A stretch of 32,954 bases of DNA from Campylobacterales bacterium (GTDB lineage Bacteria; Campylobacterota; Campylobacteria; Campylobacterales; Hydrogenimonadaceae): positions 1 through 32,954 of the forward strand of contig JAMOOM010000171.1 in the NCBI GenBank assembly GCA_027065515.1, read 5' to 3'. Of the stretch, positions 1 through 8,760 are shown in pieces (the first letter of the stretch is position 1; each line of letters starts with the position of its first letter). The translations under genes were made by a program, and so were the position numbers. The notes beneath the pieces were generated by a model. It saw only the letters and a program-made list of their open reading frames with translations. It made no database searches and was not told the DNA's origin.

Positions 1-560
1 GGGTAAATATTTTACGATATGTCTCCTCCATCGACCCAAATTCTCTGGCCATATCTTCGCGATCGGCATGAAAGCTGTACCCATCCTTCATGATAAACTC
101 GCGCCCGCGCATCAGTCCAAACCTGGGTCTGGCCTCATCGCGGAACTTGAGATTGATCTGGTATAGATTTACAGGAAGCTGCTTGTAGCTACCGACAAAC
201 TGTTTGACCATCTCCACCATCATCTCTTCATGGGTCGGACCAAGCACAAATTCGTTTCCTTTGCGGTCGTTGAAGCGTAGAAGTTCCGCTCCATACTTTT
301 CGTAGCGCCCACTCTTTTTCCAAAGCTCGGCAGGCGTCACGAATCCCAGCTGCACCTCCTGGCATCCCGCAGCATCGAGCTCCTCTTTCACGATGGAGCG
401 CACTTTGTCAAGCACCCTCTTTCCAAGAGGCAGATAATCGTAAATACCGCTGGAGACCTGATGGATAAAACCGCCCCTTACCAGATAGATATGGCTTGCA
501 AGCACCGCATCTTTGGGCGCCTCTTTGAGAGTCGGGATCAAGATTTTTGAAAATTTCATC
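1..560 (-). CDS. proS: Prolyl-tRNA synthetase, N-terminal part (continues beyond the left window edge)
   Basis: Minus-strand translation from ATG at 560: [53 protein letters not shown]...[13 protein letters not shown]; class II ProRS N-terminus with the GPTHEE motif. Missing from the ORF track because it is truncated. Confidence 0.93.
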
Positions 561-582
561 GACAACCTTTTTTGTTCAATTT

Positions 583-1890
583 TTATTTGATATCGTCTTT
601 CATGATAAACTCACATTTGTATTTATCCATCATCCGTACATCTGTATCGGCTTTGAACAGATATTTCATCGCCTCTATGATCGTATCGGCGCGGGGTTGA
701 TCGGCCACCTCCCTTAGCTGTTTGGTCGGAGTATGAAGAAATTTGTTGAAAGCGTTATGCATGGCTCTTTCAACATTCGCTCGGGAAGCTTCGTCGATAA
801 AACCCTTTTTTACAGCTCTTTCGATCTCCGTCATCGCAGCCTCTTTTGCCTGCAGCCGTATCTCTTTTATCAAAGGATCGATCATCAAAGACTGCAACCA
901 CTTGAAAAACTCCATCGTATAACGACCTACGATTTCATAAGCTTTTTTCGCATGCTCCCTGCGTAGAGCCAGGTTGGTATTGACCTGTTCTTGCAGATCG
1001 TCCACCGCATATACATGCACATTTGCATCCGATATCAGATCGATATCCCTAGGAACGGCAAGATCGAACCAGTGGCGTTCAAAATTGGCTGTGCCCACCA
1101 TTTTATCGGTGATTACAGGCTCGGGCGAAGCGGTGGCCGTAAAAAGAAGCCGGTAGCGATTGATATATCTACCCAGCGCATACAGTGGCTCCACTTCGAC
1201 ACGGTCTTGGACTTCACGCGCTATACGCTGCGCATTTTCGATGGAGCGGTTGAAGAGTATGACGTTGCACCCGTTCGCCGCCAGATGCTTCGTGACGATT
1301 TCACTCATTTCACCGGCGCCTACGACGATCGCGGTAAACCCGCCCAGGTTTCCGCCGAGCAGATATTTTGCCTGCGCTACAGCGGCACCTGCAACGGAAA
1401 CCGGACTTTTGGAGATATCTGTCGATCTGCGCACCTCAGCCGCGCATTTGAAAGCGTAGTGAATGATTCGCGAAAGCTTCTGTCCGCAAAAGCCTTTTTC
1501 GTATGCGAAACGAAAGGCGTCTTTGAGTTGTCCGGCGATCTGTGTCTCGCCGATGACCAGACTGTCGAGCGAGGAGGCTACTGAAAATATATGGTGTACG
1601 GCCCCTTCATCTTCATATACATCGGCGCGCCCTTCGAGCTCTTCTACGCTGAGTCCGCTATGGCGGTGCAACACCATAAATATCTCTCCCAACGCGGAGG
1701 ATGGATTGGACGTGCTGACGATACACTCGACCCTGTTGCATGTAGAAAGAAGAATCGCTTCGTTGACATCGCTGTTTTTCAATATCTGGCTCAACCCTTT
1801 TTGTTTCTCTTCGTCGTCTGAAAAAGCCAACTTTTCACGCACGGCGATATCTGTATTTTTATGGGAGAAACTCACGACCAGGTACTGCAT
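583..1890 (-). CDS. hemA: Glutamyl-tRNA reductase
   Basis: [23 protein letters not shown]...[12 protein letters not shown]...[17 protein letters not shown]...[15 protein letters not shown]. The ORF track start (2043) is an over-extension; the ATG at 1890 overlaps the upstream stop codon. Confidence 0.95.
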   Translation of the reverse strand: MQYLVVSFSHKNTDIAVREKLAFSDDEEKQKGLSQILKNSDVNEAILLSTCNRVECIVSTSNPSSALGEIFMVLHRHSGLSVEELEGRADVYEDEGAVHHIFSVASSLDSLVIGETQIAGQLKDAFRFAYEKGFCGQKLSRIIHYAFKCAAEVRRSTDISKSPVSVAGAAVAQAKYLLGGNLGGFTAIVVGAGEMSEIVTKHLAANGCNVILFNRSIENAQRIAREVQDRVEVEPLYALGRYINRYRLLFTATASPEPVITDKMVGTANFERHWFDLAVPRDIDLISDANVHVYAVDDLQEQVNTNLALRREHAKKAYEIVGRYTMEFFKWLQSLMIDPLIKEIRLQAKEAAMTEIERAVKKGFIDEASRANVERAMHNAFNKFLHTPTKQLREVADQPRADTIIEAMKYLFKADTDVRMMDKYKCEFIMKDDIK

Positions 1891-2795
1891 CAAAACTCCC
1901 TTTCTATCATCGCTTCCACGATCTGCGCAAGCCCCTCTTCGTTCTCGCCCTCCATCAGGGCGATCGCCTCTTCCCCAAGCTCTTTGGCGTAAAGATACGC
2001 TTTTTGCACCGCTGCAGTGACCTCCATCATTCCGCGGATCCACTCTTTTTGCTCATCCGCCAATTTTTTGCCGTGCATCGAAACCAGCCTCTCTCTCGCT
2101 TCGTCATCCAAAGATTCGTATAGATAGATATAAGGAAGCGTCGTTTTCCCCTCCTCGAAATCGTGCATGGCGGGCTTGCCGAGCTGTTCGCTGCTTTGGG
2201 TTATATCCAATATGTCGTCTATTATCTGAAAAGCTATGCCCAGGTTCTTCCCATAGAGTCCATAAATTTTTTCATCTTTTTTTGCCAGCATCGCCGCAGC
2301 CGAAGCGGTTGCTTCGATAAGCGCGGCGGTCTTTTGGTATATCATACGAAAATATCTTTCGATATCTGCATTGAAGCTCTTCGACATACGTACATCCATC
2401 ATCTCGCCGATACTCAAAAGAGTGACTGCGTGGGATACCTTTTTGGCGATATCCTCCTCGAAGGAGGTGAGCGCTTCAAAGCCTCGCGCATACAGCACAT
2501 CTCCCAACATTACCGCTTGTTTGCTCCCCTCCGATGCATTCACGGAAACCACACCTCGACGAAGTGGAGCGTCATCGATAACATCGTCATGCAGCAGACT
2601 CGCGGCATGAATCATCTCTACGATCGCCGCAAGCTCCGCTGCGCGCTCGTTCTCTCCTGCGATACGCAAAATGAGCTTGGCACGCAACCTCTTTCCGCGC
2701 GGCAAGTTTTCAAAAAGTCCATTTACATATGGATCGTCGAGCTCCTCGATCATTCTTTTCATGCGAACTTCTACATTTTCAAGCATCGATATCAT
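1890..2795 (-). CDS. Polyprenyl (octaprenyl-type) diphosphate synthase
   Basis: LLHDDVIDDAPLRRG (first Asp-rich motif) and FQIIDDILDI (second Asp-rich motif); trans-isoprenyl diphosphate synthase family. Confidence 0.92.
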   Translation of the reverse strand: MISMLENVEVRMKRMIEELDDPYVNGLFENLPRGKRLRAKLILRIAGENERAAELAAIVEMIHAASLLHDDVIDDAPLRRGVVSVNASEGSKQAVMLGDVLYARGFEALTSFEEDIAKKVSHAVTLLSIGEMMDVRMSKSFNADIERYFRMIYQKTAALIEATASAAAMLAKKDEKIYGLYGKNLGIAFQIIDDILDITQSSEQLGKPAMHDFEEGKTTLPYIYLYESLDDEARERLVSMHGKKLADEQKEWIRGMMEVTAAVQKAYLYAKELGEEAIALMEGENEEGLAQIVEAMIEREF

Positions 2796-3208
2796 CGCCC
2801 TTTTTCAAAATAGATTTCATTCTTTCCATACCCTTTGATCAAAAGATCGAACCACGCCTCTCTCTTCTTCGGATCGAACGCCTTGAATTGCAACAGCGCA
2901 TACGGGGTCCAATAGTTTGCCACATTTCCATCTGCCGGCTTTGAAAAAAGATCGATCATGAAGCTGTTTTTACGATATTTTGCATAGAGCAACGGTTGGA
3001 AATTTTGCCTGTCATAAGATATATGCATCACCAATCCGCCATTTTTATAAAGAGTCCATCGAAACGCCAAATGGTGATCTCTCCCCTGCGCTTTTATCTC
3101 TACATGTTGCAGTTGATCTTTTTTCAAAACGAACGTGGCTTTATGATCCCACATTTGCGCCGAAGCGAAAAATGGGATCAAAAGAAAAAACCGAAAAACT
3201 CTACTCAT
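2792..3208 (-). CDS. Conserved hypothetical secreted/periplasmic protein
   Basis: 138-aa ORF with an N-terminal signal-peptide-like segment (MSRVFRFFLLIPFFASAQ); overlaps both neighbours by a few bases, consistent with co-translation. Confidence 0.75.
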   Translation of the reverse strand: MSRVFRFFLLIPFFASAQMWDHKATFVLKKDQLQHVEIKAQGRDHHLAFRWTLYKNGGLVMHISYDRQNFQPLLYAKYRKNSFMIDLFSKPADGNVANYWTPYALLQFKAFDPKKREAWFDLLIKGYGKNEIYFEKGR

Positions 3209-3482
3209 TCTGTGTCAGAATATTCGCAGTCAACTCTATATATTTACTGAATTTACACTCATCGAGCACTTCGGTGTCGCTGAAAGTACGCCTTTGAATC
3301 TCGCTCTCCATCGCCTCTTCACCGATCTTCTCTTCCAGAATGATCTCCAAAAGACACATCCGCTCGACCATTTTGTCAAGCTCCAGCTCAACCAGATTTC
3401 TATTGGCATTGTAAACAATATCGAAAAATTTCTTTTTGGGAGAACCGCCCGAAAAGATATCCTCTTCATCTTCAAACAGCAT
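3201..3482 (-). CDS. DUF2018 family protein, HP0242-like
   Basis: LFEDEEDIFSGGSPKKKFFDIVYNANRNLVELELDKMVERMCLLEIILEE...ELTANILTQNE resembles H. pylori HP0242 from memory. Start taken as the internal ATG (MLFEDEED); the track start at 3509 is an alternative. Confidence 0.8.
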   Translation of the reverse strand: MLFEDEEDIFSGGSPKKKFFDIVYNANRNLVELELDKMVERMCLLEIILEEKIGEEAMESEIQRRTFSDTEVLDECKFSKYIELTANILTQNE

Positions 3483-3569
3483 ATAATTACCTTTTCTAAA
3501 ATTGCGCATCCGCGAAACAGGCGCCAGATAACGGCAGTTATTATACCACCCTTTTCTTGTGTAACCGTT

Positions 3570-5525
3570 TTAAAGGTCGCGCAGACTCTTTTGCGCCTCT
3601 TCCAGCTCCCTCAACGGTCTCGGTTCGTCGATATAATACCCCTGTGCGATATCCACTCCCATCTGACACACTTTCTCGTATACAGCTTCATCGCAGACAA
3701 ATTCCGCAACGGTTTTGATATTTAGCCTTTGTGCGAAGTCGATAATCGTCTCGGCGATGATTTCCAGATTTTTATCTTTGTGAACGTTCTTGATCAGCGA
3801 TCCGTCTATCTTTATATAATCGACATCGAGAGATGTAAGATAGGAGAAATTGGAGTATCCTGTGCCGAAATCGTCGATGGCGATCTTGCATCCAAAGTGC
3901 TTCATATCCTCTATAAAAATCGCCACTTCCGGGTAGTTTTCTATATTTTCGCTCTCGAGAAGCTCGAAAATGATACGATTTGCGACATGATGTTTTTCTA
4001 CTCTCTCTTTGATAAACTCGACCGTTTCGGCATTGAGAATATCCTCGACCGAAAGGTTGACCGAGAACGTAAACTCTTTTCTGTTTTCGAAATATATGCA
4101 GCTTTGCTCAACTATATGCCGCGTCATTTTGGGATAATAGTGTGTTTTTTGTGCCAACGAAAGGAAATGAAACGGGGATACGACCGTCCCGTCCTTTTTG
4201 ATCAATCGCATAAGAACCTCGTACCCTTTGACGTGATGATGCCTGATATCGTACAATGGCTGGCCATAGGCTTCGATTCTTCCATCCTCTAGGGCGCTTT
4301 TGATTTCAGATACCCACTGTATATTCTCCTTGTATCTCTTTTTCACCTGCCAATTTTGTGAAAAGAGCATAATGGGAACTCTTTGCTTTCTGGCCTCTTT
4401 CAGCGCCATATCGGCCTGCTCGATCGTCGGCATATATTCTATACTGGCGCCAATGGAGATACGAAGATCGATCCGATTCTCCTCGAAAAGAAAAGAGGTA
4501 TTCTCGATCTCTTCCCTGATCCGCTTCAGCAATTCAAGAGCCGACTTTGAGGTAAACTCCTTTTTGACGATGAAAACAAATTCATCCCCCGATGCACGAT
4601 AGAGCGCATCGAAATTCATCGAAGAGAGTTTCGCCCCCAGCTGTTTGAGTATTTCATCGCCCACATGATGCCCATAAAGATCGTTGATCTCCGTGAAATC
4701 GTCGATATTCGCGATCGCCAATAGGGCGCCATGTATTCTTGGAAGATCTCTCATCATCGCTCTTCTGTTCGGCAGGCCGGTCAACGAATCGCTGTAGAGC
4801 TGATCCCACAGCTTTTTGGTTTTCTGTTCGACTTGAATATGGAGATTTTCGTTCAGATGGGTAAGTTTTCTGGTGTACTCCTCGATCTTTTCTTGCATCT
4901 TTTCGACCGCTTCTTCGATCTGCCTTATCTCCCTATCCGAACTGAGCCTCTTGAACTTTACAGGATTTTTCACACTATAATCCACCAAAGAGTTGGCCAG
5001 TTCTTTAAGAGGATAGAGACGTTTTCTTATTAGATAGACAGTAAGCGCGTAAAAGAGCGCCAGCAGAAGCAAAAAAACCGCGAACATTTTGGTCAGTCGC
5101 AAAAGCATGGCATTGTAGGTATAGCTTACATAATCTACAACGAGTTTTCCAATTTTCGATTTGTCGCCGGGCCGGTAGATATCTGCCGATGTTTCGATCA
5201 CAATGCCATTTTCGGCAGAAACGCTTTTGTGAAGATCGTGGCAGACTCTGCCATTGCAATAGAGCTTGACCGCGACGATCTCTTTTTGTTTCAGAAGCTG
5301 CCTTAGTGCCTCCACCACCCGGTCATCCATACCAAGATAAAGATTTATACCTATTTGCGGGGCGAACATTTCGGCGATCAATTTCGCCTTCTCTTTCTCT
5401 ATATCGTAAAGCACCTGCTTGCTGAAATATTCGAAAAGAAAAAAAGCGACCGCAATGATCACGATACCCATAACGACTACATATCCCGTCAATGTGGCAG
5501 ATAGTGATCTTTGGCGTTTAAACAT
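3570..5525 (-). CDS. Membrane GGDEF-EAL protein with a CHASE8-like periplasmic sensor and HAMP-like linker
   Basis: TM segment, periplasmic region (NLYLGMDDRVVEALRQLLKQKEIVAVKLYCNGRVCH...), second TM, then LTGLPNRRAMM...RASGDEFVFIV (SGDEF) and GYEVLMRL...FSVNLS...ELLES...DDFGTGYSNFSYL...IKIDGSLI...AQGYYIDEP (EAL domain, EVL variant). Confidence 0.93.
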   Translation of the reverse strand: MFKRQRSLSATLTGYVVVMGIVIIAVAFFLFEYFSKQVLYDIEKEKAKLIAEMFAPQIGINLYLGMDDRVVEALRQLLKQKEIVAVKLYCNGRVCHDLHKSVSAENGIVIETSADIYRPGDKSKIGKLVVDYVSYTYNAMLLRLTKMFAVFLLLLALFYALTVYLIRKRLYPLKELANSLVDYSVKNPVKFKRLSSDREIRQIEEAVEKMQEKIEEYTRKLTHLNENLHIQVEQKTKKLWDQLYSDSLTGLPNRRAMMRDLPRIHGALLAIANIDDFTEINDLYGHHVGDEILKQLGAKLSSMNFDALYRASGDEFVFIVKKEFTSKSALELLKRIREEIENTSFLFEENRIDLRISIGASIEYMPTIEQADMALKEARKQRVPIMLFSQNWQVKKRYKENIQWVSEIKSALEDGRIEAYGQPLYDIRHHHVKGYEVLMRLIKKDGTVVSPFHFLSLAQKTHYYPKMTRHIVEQSCIYFENRKEFTFSVNLSVEDILNAETVEFIKERVEKHHVANRIIFELLESENIENYPEVAIFIEDMKHFGCKIAIDDFGTGYSNFSYLTSLDVDYIKIDGSLIKNVHKDKNLEIIAETIIDFAQRLNIKTVAEFVCDEAVYEKVCQMGVDIAQGYYIDEPRPLRELEEAQKSLRDL

Positions 5526-6060
5526 CCATAAACCTGACTATGGTATAAAGTGACTGTCTGAACCTCGGGACCCACTCGAGCGACCTTTTATTCATATAGA
5601 TCACCGTAGCGCGACGGATATCCAGGGCGATAGTGGCTCCAAATGCGAGATCTTCGAAGTCATATACGAATACCGGCACTCTTTTTTTGCGTGCGAGAGA
5701 GACCATTTTTTTTATATTCTCCTCTTTTCCTTTGAGCAGATAATATGCATCGCACTCCTCCTTGCCATCGATATCGTCGAATGTGGCATCTTTGACGAGA
5801 AAAGGTAGATTCGCCAACTCTCCTCCATAATATTCACCTATCTTCTGAATCACTCTTTTTGCAACCTCTCCATCCTCTCTTTCGTGAACCACCATCAAGA
5901 CTACCGGTTTTTTGGCCATCTGGTGACGCTGCACGAAACCATCCTCCAGCAAAAGAATTTTGGGGTAGATGCGGCTCTGCGCTTCGAGCAGTATATCGTT
6001 ATAATTGTACGCCCACAACAGCTGCGCAAAAATAAAAAACGATATTACAAGTCGCATCAA
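5518..6060 (-). CDS. YfiR/DUF4154-like periplasmic protein
   Basis: Signal peptide MMRLVISFFIFAQLLWA. The C-terminal half, CDAYYLLKGKEENIKKMVSLARKKRVPVFVYDFEDLAFGATIALDIRRATVIYMNKRSLEWVPRFRQSLYTIVRFM, follows the YfiR pattern (C-D-hydrophobic core, PVxxV, IN-like strand, final 'Lxx...' helix). Lies between a TonB receptor and a GGDEF-EAL gene. Confidence 0.65.
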   Translation of the reverse strand: MMRLVISFFIFAQLLWAYNYNDILLEAQSRIYPKILLLEDGFVQRHQMAKKPVVLMVVHEREDGEVAKRVIQKIGEYYGGELANLPFLVKDATFDDIDGKEECDAYYLLKGKEENIKKMVSLARKKRVPVFVYDFEDLAFGATIALDIRRATVIYMNKRSLEWVPRFRQSLYTIVRFMDV

Positions 6061-8120
6061 AACCCCTTTAAGAGCGTAATCATGACACGACGGCCCTCTT
6101 GAGGATAGTCGTTCATGTAATTATACGCTACAGATGGATAGCGAACGTCGGCGTCAAACAGATTCTGCATACCGAAACGAACTTTCAGATCATCACCATT
6201 ATGATAGCCAAACGCTATATCGAGTGTCGCGTAGCTATCCAGCTTGGAGCGCGGATCACCCCGCATCCGTTCCTTGGAACCCACATATTTTCCGACCAAT
6301 GCCATATCCAATGCGCCGCTGAGCCGATGCAGATAATACCCTTTGGCCATATGATGCGCGGCATTGGCCAAAGGATCGTCACCATTTTGCTTGCCATATA
6401 CATACGAGTAGTTCATATAGAGCGCATCGTCGAGCCCGATCGGCGTCTTGCACTCCACCTCCATGCCGTATATCTTCGAATCGGATGCGTTACGATATTC
6501 GTGCTCGGCATTGTTGTTATCGATCTGCTTGTCATTACGCAGATAAAAGATATTCACCTGCAAAAAAGAGTCCGTTCCCATTTTATGGATATAAGCGGCT
6601 TCGAACGCATCTACCCTCTCCGGCTCAAGAGCCAGATTTCCGACACGGGCATGGTTGTTTATGGTAAAAAGCTCCTGCCAGGAGGGAGAACGGCTCGATC
6701 GGCTGTAGATCGCTTTATAGATGTTGTATCCATCGGCTTGATACACGAGAGAGAGGCGGGGGTTGTACTGCACTTTCATGTGTGTCACCTTCTCGATATT
6801 CACACCTGCCTGCAGCGACAATTTATCGCTATAGTCGTATCTATCCTGGACAAAGAGGCGCTTGGCTCGCAAGTATGCATCCGGATCGCTAAACGGTGCT
6901 GCGCGAGAATAGTCCACCATCCCTATGCCGTCTCTCCTATCTGTCGTCTTGGTGATAACTTTATAGGTCTTGGTGTAGTCGATGTAGTATCCTGCGCTCA
7001 AAGAGTGGTTGCTCCATCCTCTATAGCTTCCGTATGAAGTCTGATAGAAGCGTCTCAGTTTCGCTTCGTGTTCGCCATAGAAACCATCTTTGTAAACCAC
7101 TCCGGAAGAGGTAGAGAAACCGGCTGGCAAAAGATGGGATTCGCTCTTGAATTGCGAATCTTTCCAGCCTGCTTTTATATGAATCTGCCACTTTTTCATG
7201 GATGGATGATAATCGGCTTCCATATATTTTTGCGGCATCCTCATGCTGTCATCAGGGTCTGGGAGAGCGCCGTTTATGCCATATGCACTTCCTCTTTTAT
7301 CATAGAGATATCCCGCGCGAAATGTCGTATCTTTATACCTAAGCGTCATTTGAAGCATAGAGTTTTTCATCCAGAGTGGAGCGCTACCGCTTCTGGCAAG
7401 CGAAACGTTTCGCGGACCATAAATACCGGTCGCAAGAGCATCGGGACCTGCCGGCAGATACTTGTCGTCTCTTTGATAATAAAACTGTGCATGAAGTGAA
7501 AGATCGTTTTTTTGGTAATTTTTTATAAATCCGCCCATTCTATACTCGTAGGATCCACCCTTTATGACGATACGGTCGTGATCTTCTTCGCTTTCAAAGC
7601 TATTTTGCGCATATGTAAAAACCCTGATCGATCCGGCATAGGCATTGTAGCCATCGCTGACACTCCCCGGTCCTCGCGTCACCTCGATCCTTTTGATCAT
7701 TTCGATCGGCATATCAAGATACATTCCATAACCGTCTATAAATAGATCGTTGACCTCCACACCGTCGATAAACAGCCTGCTCTGCCCATATGCACTGGGG
7801 TTTGATCCGCGGAATATAGCCCGCTTGTTGTCAAGATTGTCAGTGGCCATATCGACACCTGGCACCAGCTCCAGCGCATCTTTTAGATTGGTTACGCCAA
7901 TACGCTCCATTTCAGGCCCCTGGAAAACGGTGACGATATATGGCTGATACGGTTCGTTCATCTTCACTTTTTCGGCCAGATAGGAAATCTTTTGCATATC
8001 ATCCACAATGGAATCGATCGATGCCATCTTGTCGGTTTCGGCCAATAGCGTACTGTTTGGCTCAAATGCGAAAAGTACACTTCCGCCCAAAAACAGAAGA
8101 AGTTTCGATATCTTTTTCAC
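6057..8120 (-). CDS. TonB-dependent outer-membrane receptor
   Basis: Signal peptide; plug domain (VTNLKDALELVPGVDMATDNLDNKRAIFRGSNPS...RLFIDGVEVND...IKRIEVTRGPGSV); beta-barrel with YKAIYSRSSRSPSWQELF and a C-terminal GMQNLFDADVRYPSVAYNYMNDYPQEGRRVMITLLKGF ending in an aromatic residue. Confidence 0.93.
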   Translation of the reverse strand: MKKISKLLLFLGGSVLFAFEPNSTLLAETDKMASIDSIVDDMQKISYLAEKVKMNEPYQPYIVTVFQGPEMERIGVTNLKDALELVPGVDMATDNLDNKRAIFRGSNPSAYGQSRLFIDGVEVNDLFIDGYGMYLDMPIEMIKRIEVTRGPGSVSDGYNAYAGSIRVFTYAQNSFESEEDHDRIVIKGGSYEYRMGGFIKNYQKNDLSLHAQFYYQRDDKYLPAGPDALATGIYGPRNVSLARSGSAPLWMKNSMLQMTLRYKDTTFRAGYLYDKRGSAYGINGALPDPDDSMRMPQKYMEADYHPSMKKWQIHIKAGWKDSQFKSESHLLPAGFSTSSGVVYKDGFYGEHEAKLRRFYQTSYGSYRGWSNHSLSAGYYIDYTKTYKVITKTTDRRDGIGMVDYSRAAPFSDPDAYLRAKRLFVQDRYDYSDKLSLQAGVNIEKVTHMKVQYNPRLSLVYQADGYNIYKAIYSRSSRSPSWQELFTINNHARVGNLALEPERVDAFEAAYIHKMGTDSFLQVNIFYLRNDKQIDNNNAEHEYRNASDSKIYGMEVECKTPIGLDDALYMNYSYVYGKQNGDDPLANAAHHMAKGYYLHRLSGALDMALVGKYVGSKERMRGDPRSKLDSYATLDIAFGYHNGDDLKVRFGMQNLFDADVRYPSVAYNYMNDYPQEGRRVMITLLKGF

Positions 8121-8698
8121 CTATTTTCCAATCCATCAAAGAGATTTTTGTTCGCTTCGATACACTTTTTCGTAGAGAGTAGTACCGGAAAACGCTCTTT
8201 TTTCGCATATACTTTACCATCTCCGATAATTTCATACGGAAAACCGAAACGCCGAAGGAGTAGATAGAATCTTTTTTCGACCGAGCCCAAAGTAAACTCG
8301 ACACCCAAATTAAAAGCATGCATAAAAATATTTTTTTTCATCAACCTGAAAATTTCTCTGCTCTCTTTCATTCCTCTGCAATCGGCTCGTATAAATATAC
8401 GGGAAAGTTCCCCTACATTGTCTTCGTTTAGCCCCATTTTCTTCAAATTGAGATCAAAAGCGTTTTGTGTCGGATACCCTATCGGAGAATGATGAACGAA
8501 GCGGATACTCGCTGCAACTTCCCCACTTTCATCCAATACAGCAAAATGCTCACAACAGTTGTCATATTCATCTTTTTCCAGTCCATCCGGCAAATCCTCT
8601 TTTTTGTAAACACCCAGCTCTTCACAAGCTATGGCATATCTAAAACGATACACTTTCGTCAATAATTCACCATCTTTGGCCGCCAAGAAACTGAACAT
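8117..8698 (-). CDS. LuxI-like / PEP-CTERM-exosortase-associated-type N-acyltransferase
   Basis: KVYRFRYAIACEELG, GLEKDEYDNCCEHFAVLD, VAASIRFV and VGELSRIFI correspond in order to the LuxI-family signature (xRxxxF, GxExDxYD, R, ExSR). RBS-like aaggat precedes ATG at 8698. Confidence 0.72.
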   Translation of the reverse strand: MFSFLAAKDGELLTKVYRFRYAIACEELGVYKKEDLPDGLEKDEYDNCCEHFAVLDESGEVAASIRFVHHSPIGYPTQNAFDLNLKKMGLNEDNVGELSRIFIRADCRGMKESREIFRLMKKNIFMHAFNLGVEFTLGSVEKRFYLLLRRFGFPYEIIGDGKVYAKKERFPVLLSTKKCIEANKNLFDGLENR

Positions 8699-8729
8699 TG
8701 CAAATCCTTAAAATCCCGTATTTTTAAAG

Positions 8730-8747
8730 TATATTACACATAATATA
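8730..8747. promoter_or_regulatory. Perfect inverted repeat TATATTA-caca-TAATATA, candidate operator
   Basis: 7-bp arms with 4-bp spacer, read directly; 32-49 nt upstream of the acyltransferase ATG (8698) in the 62-bp gap to the RND gene. Confidence 0.4.
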
Positions 8748-8760
8748 TATTTTTTATAAA

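Noticed and set aside
6099-7037. 312-aa plus-strand ORF inside the TonB receptor gene
   Set aside because: Antisense to a receptor with plug and C-terminal barrel signatures; no recognisable domain.
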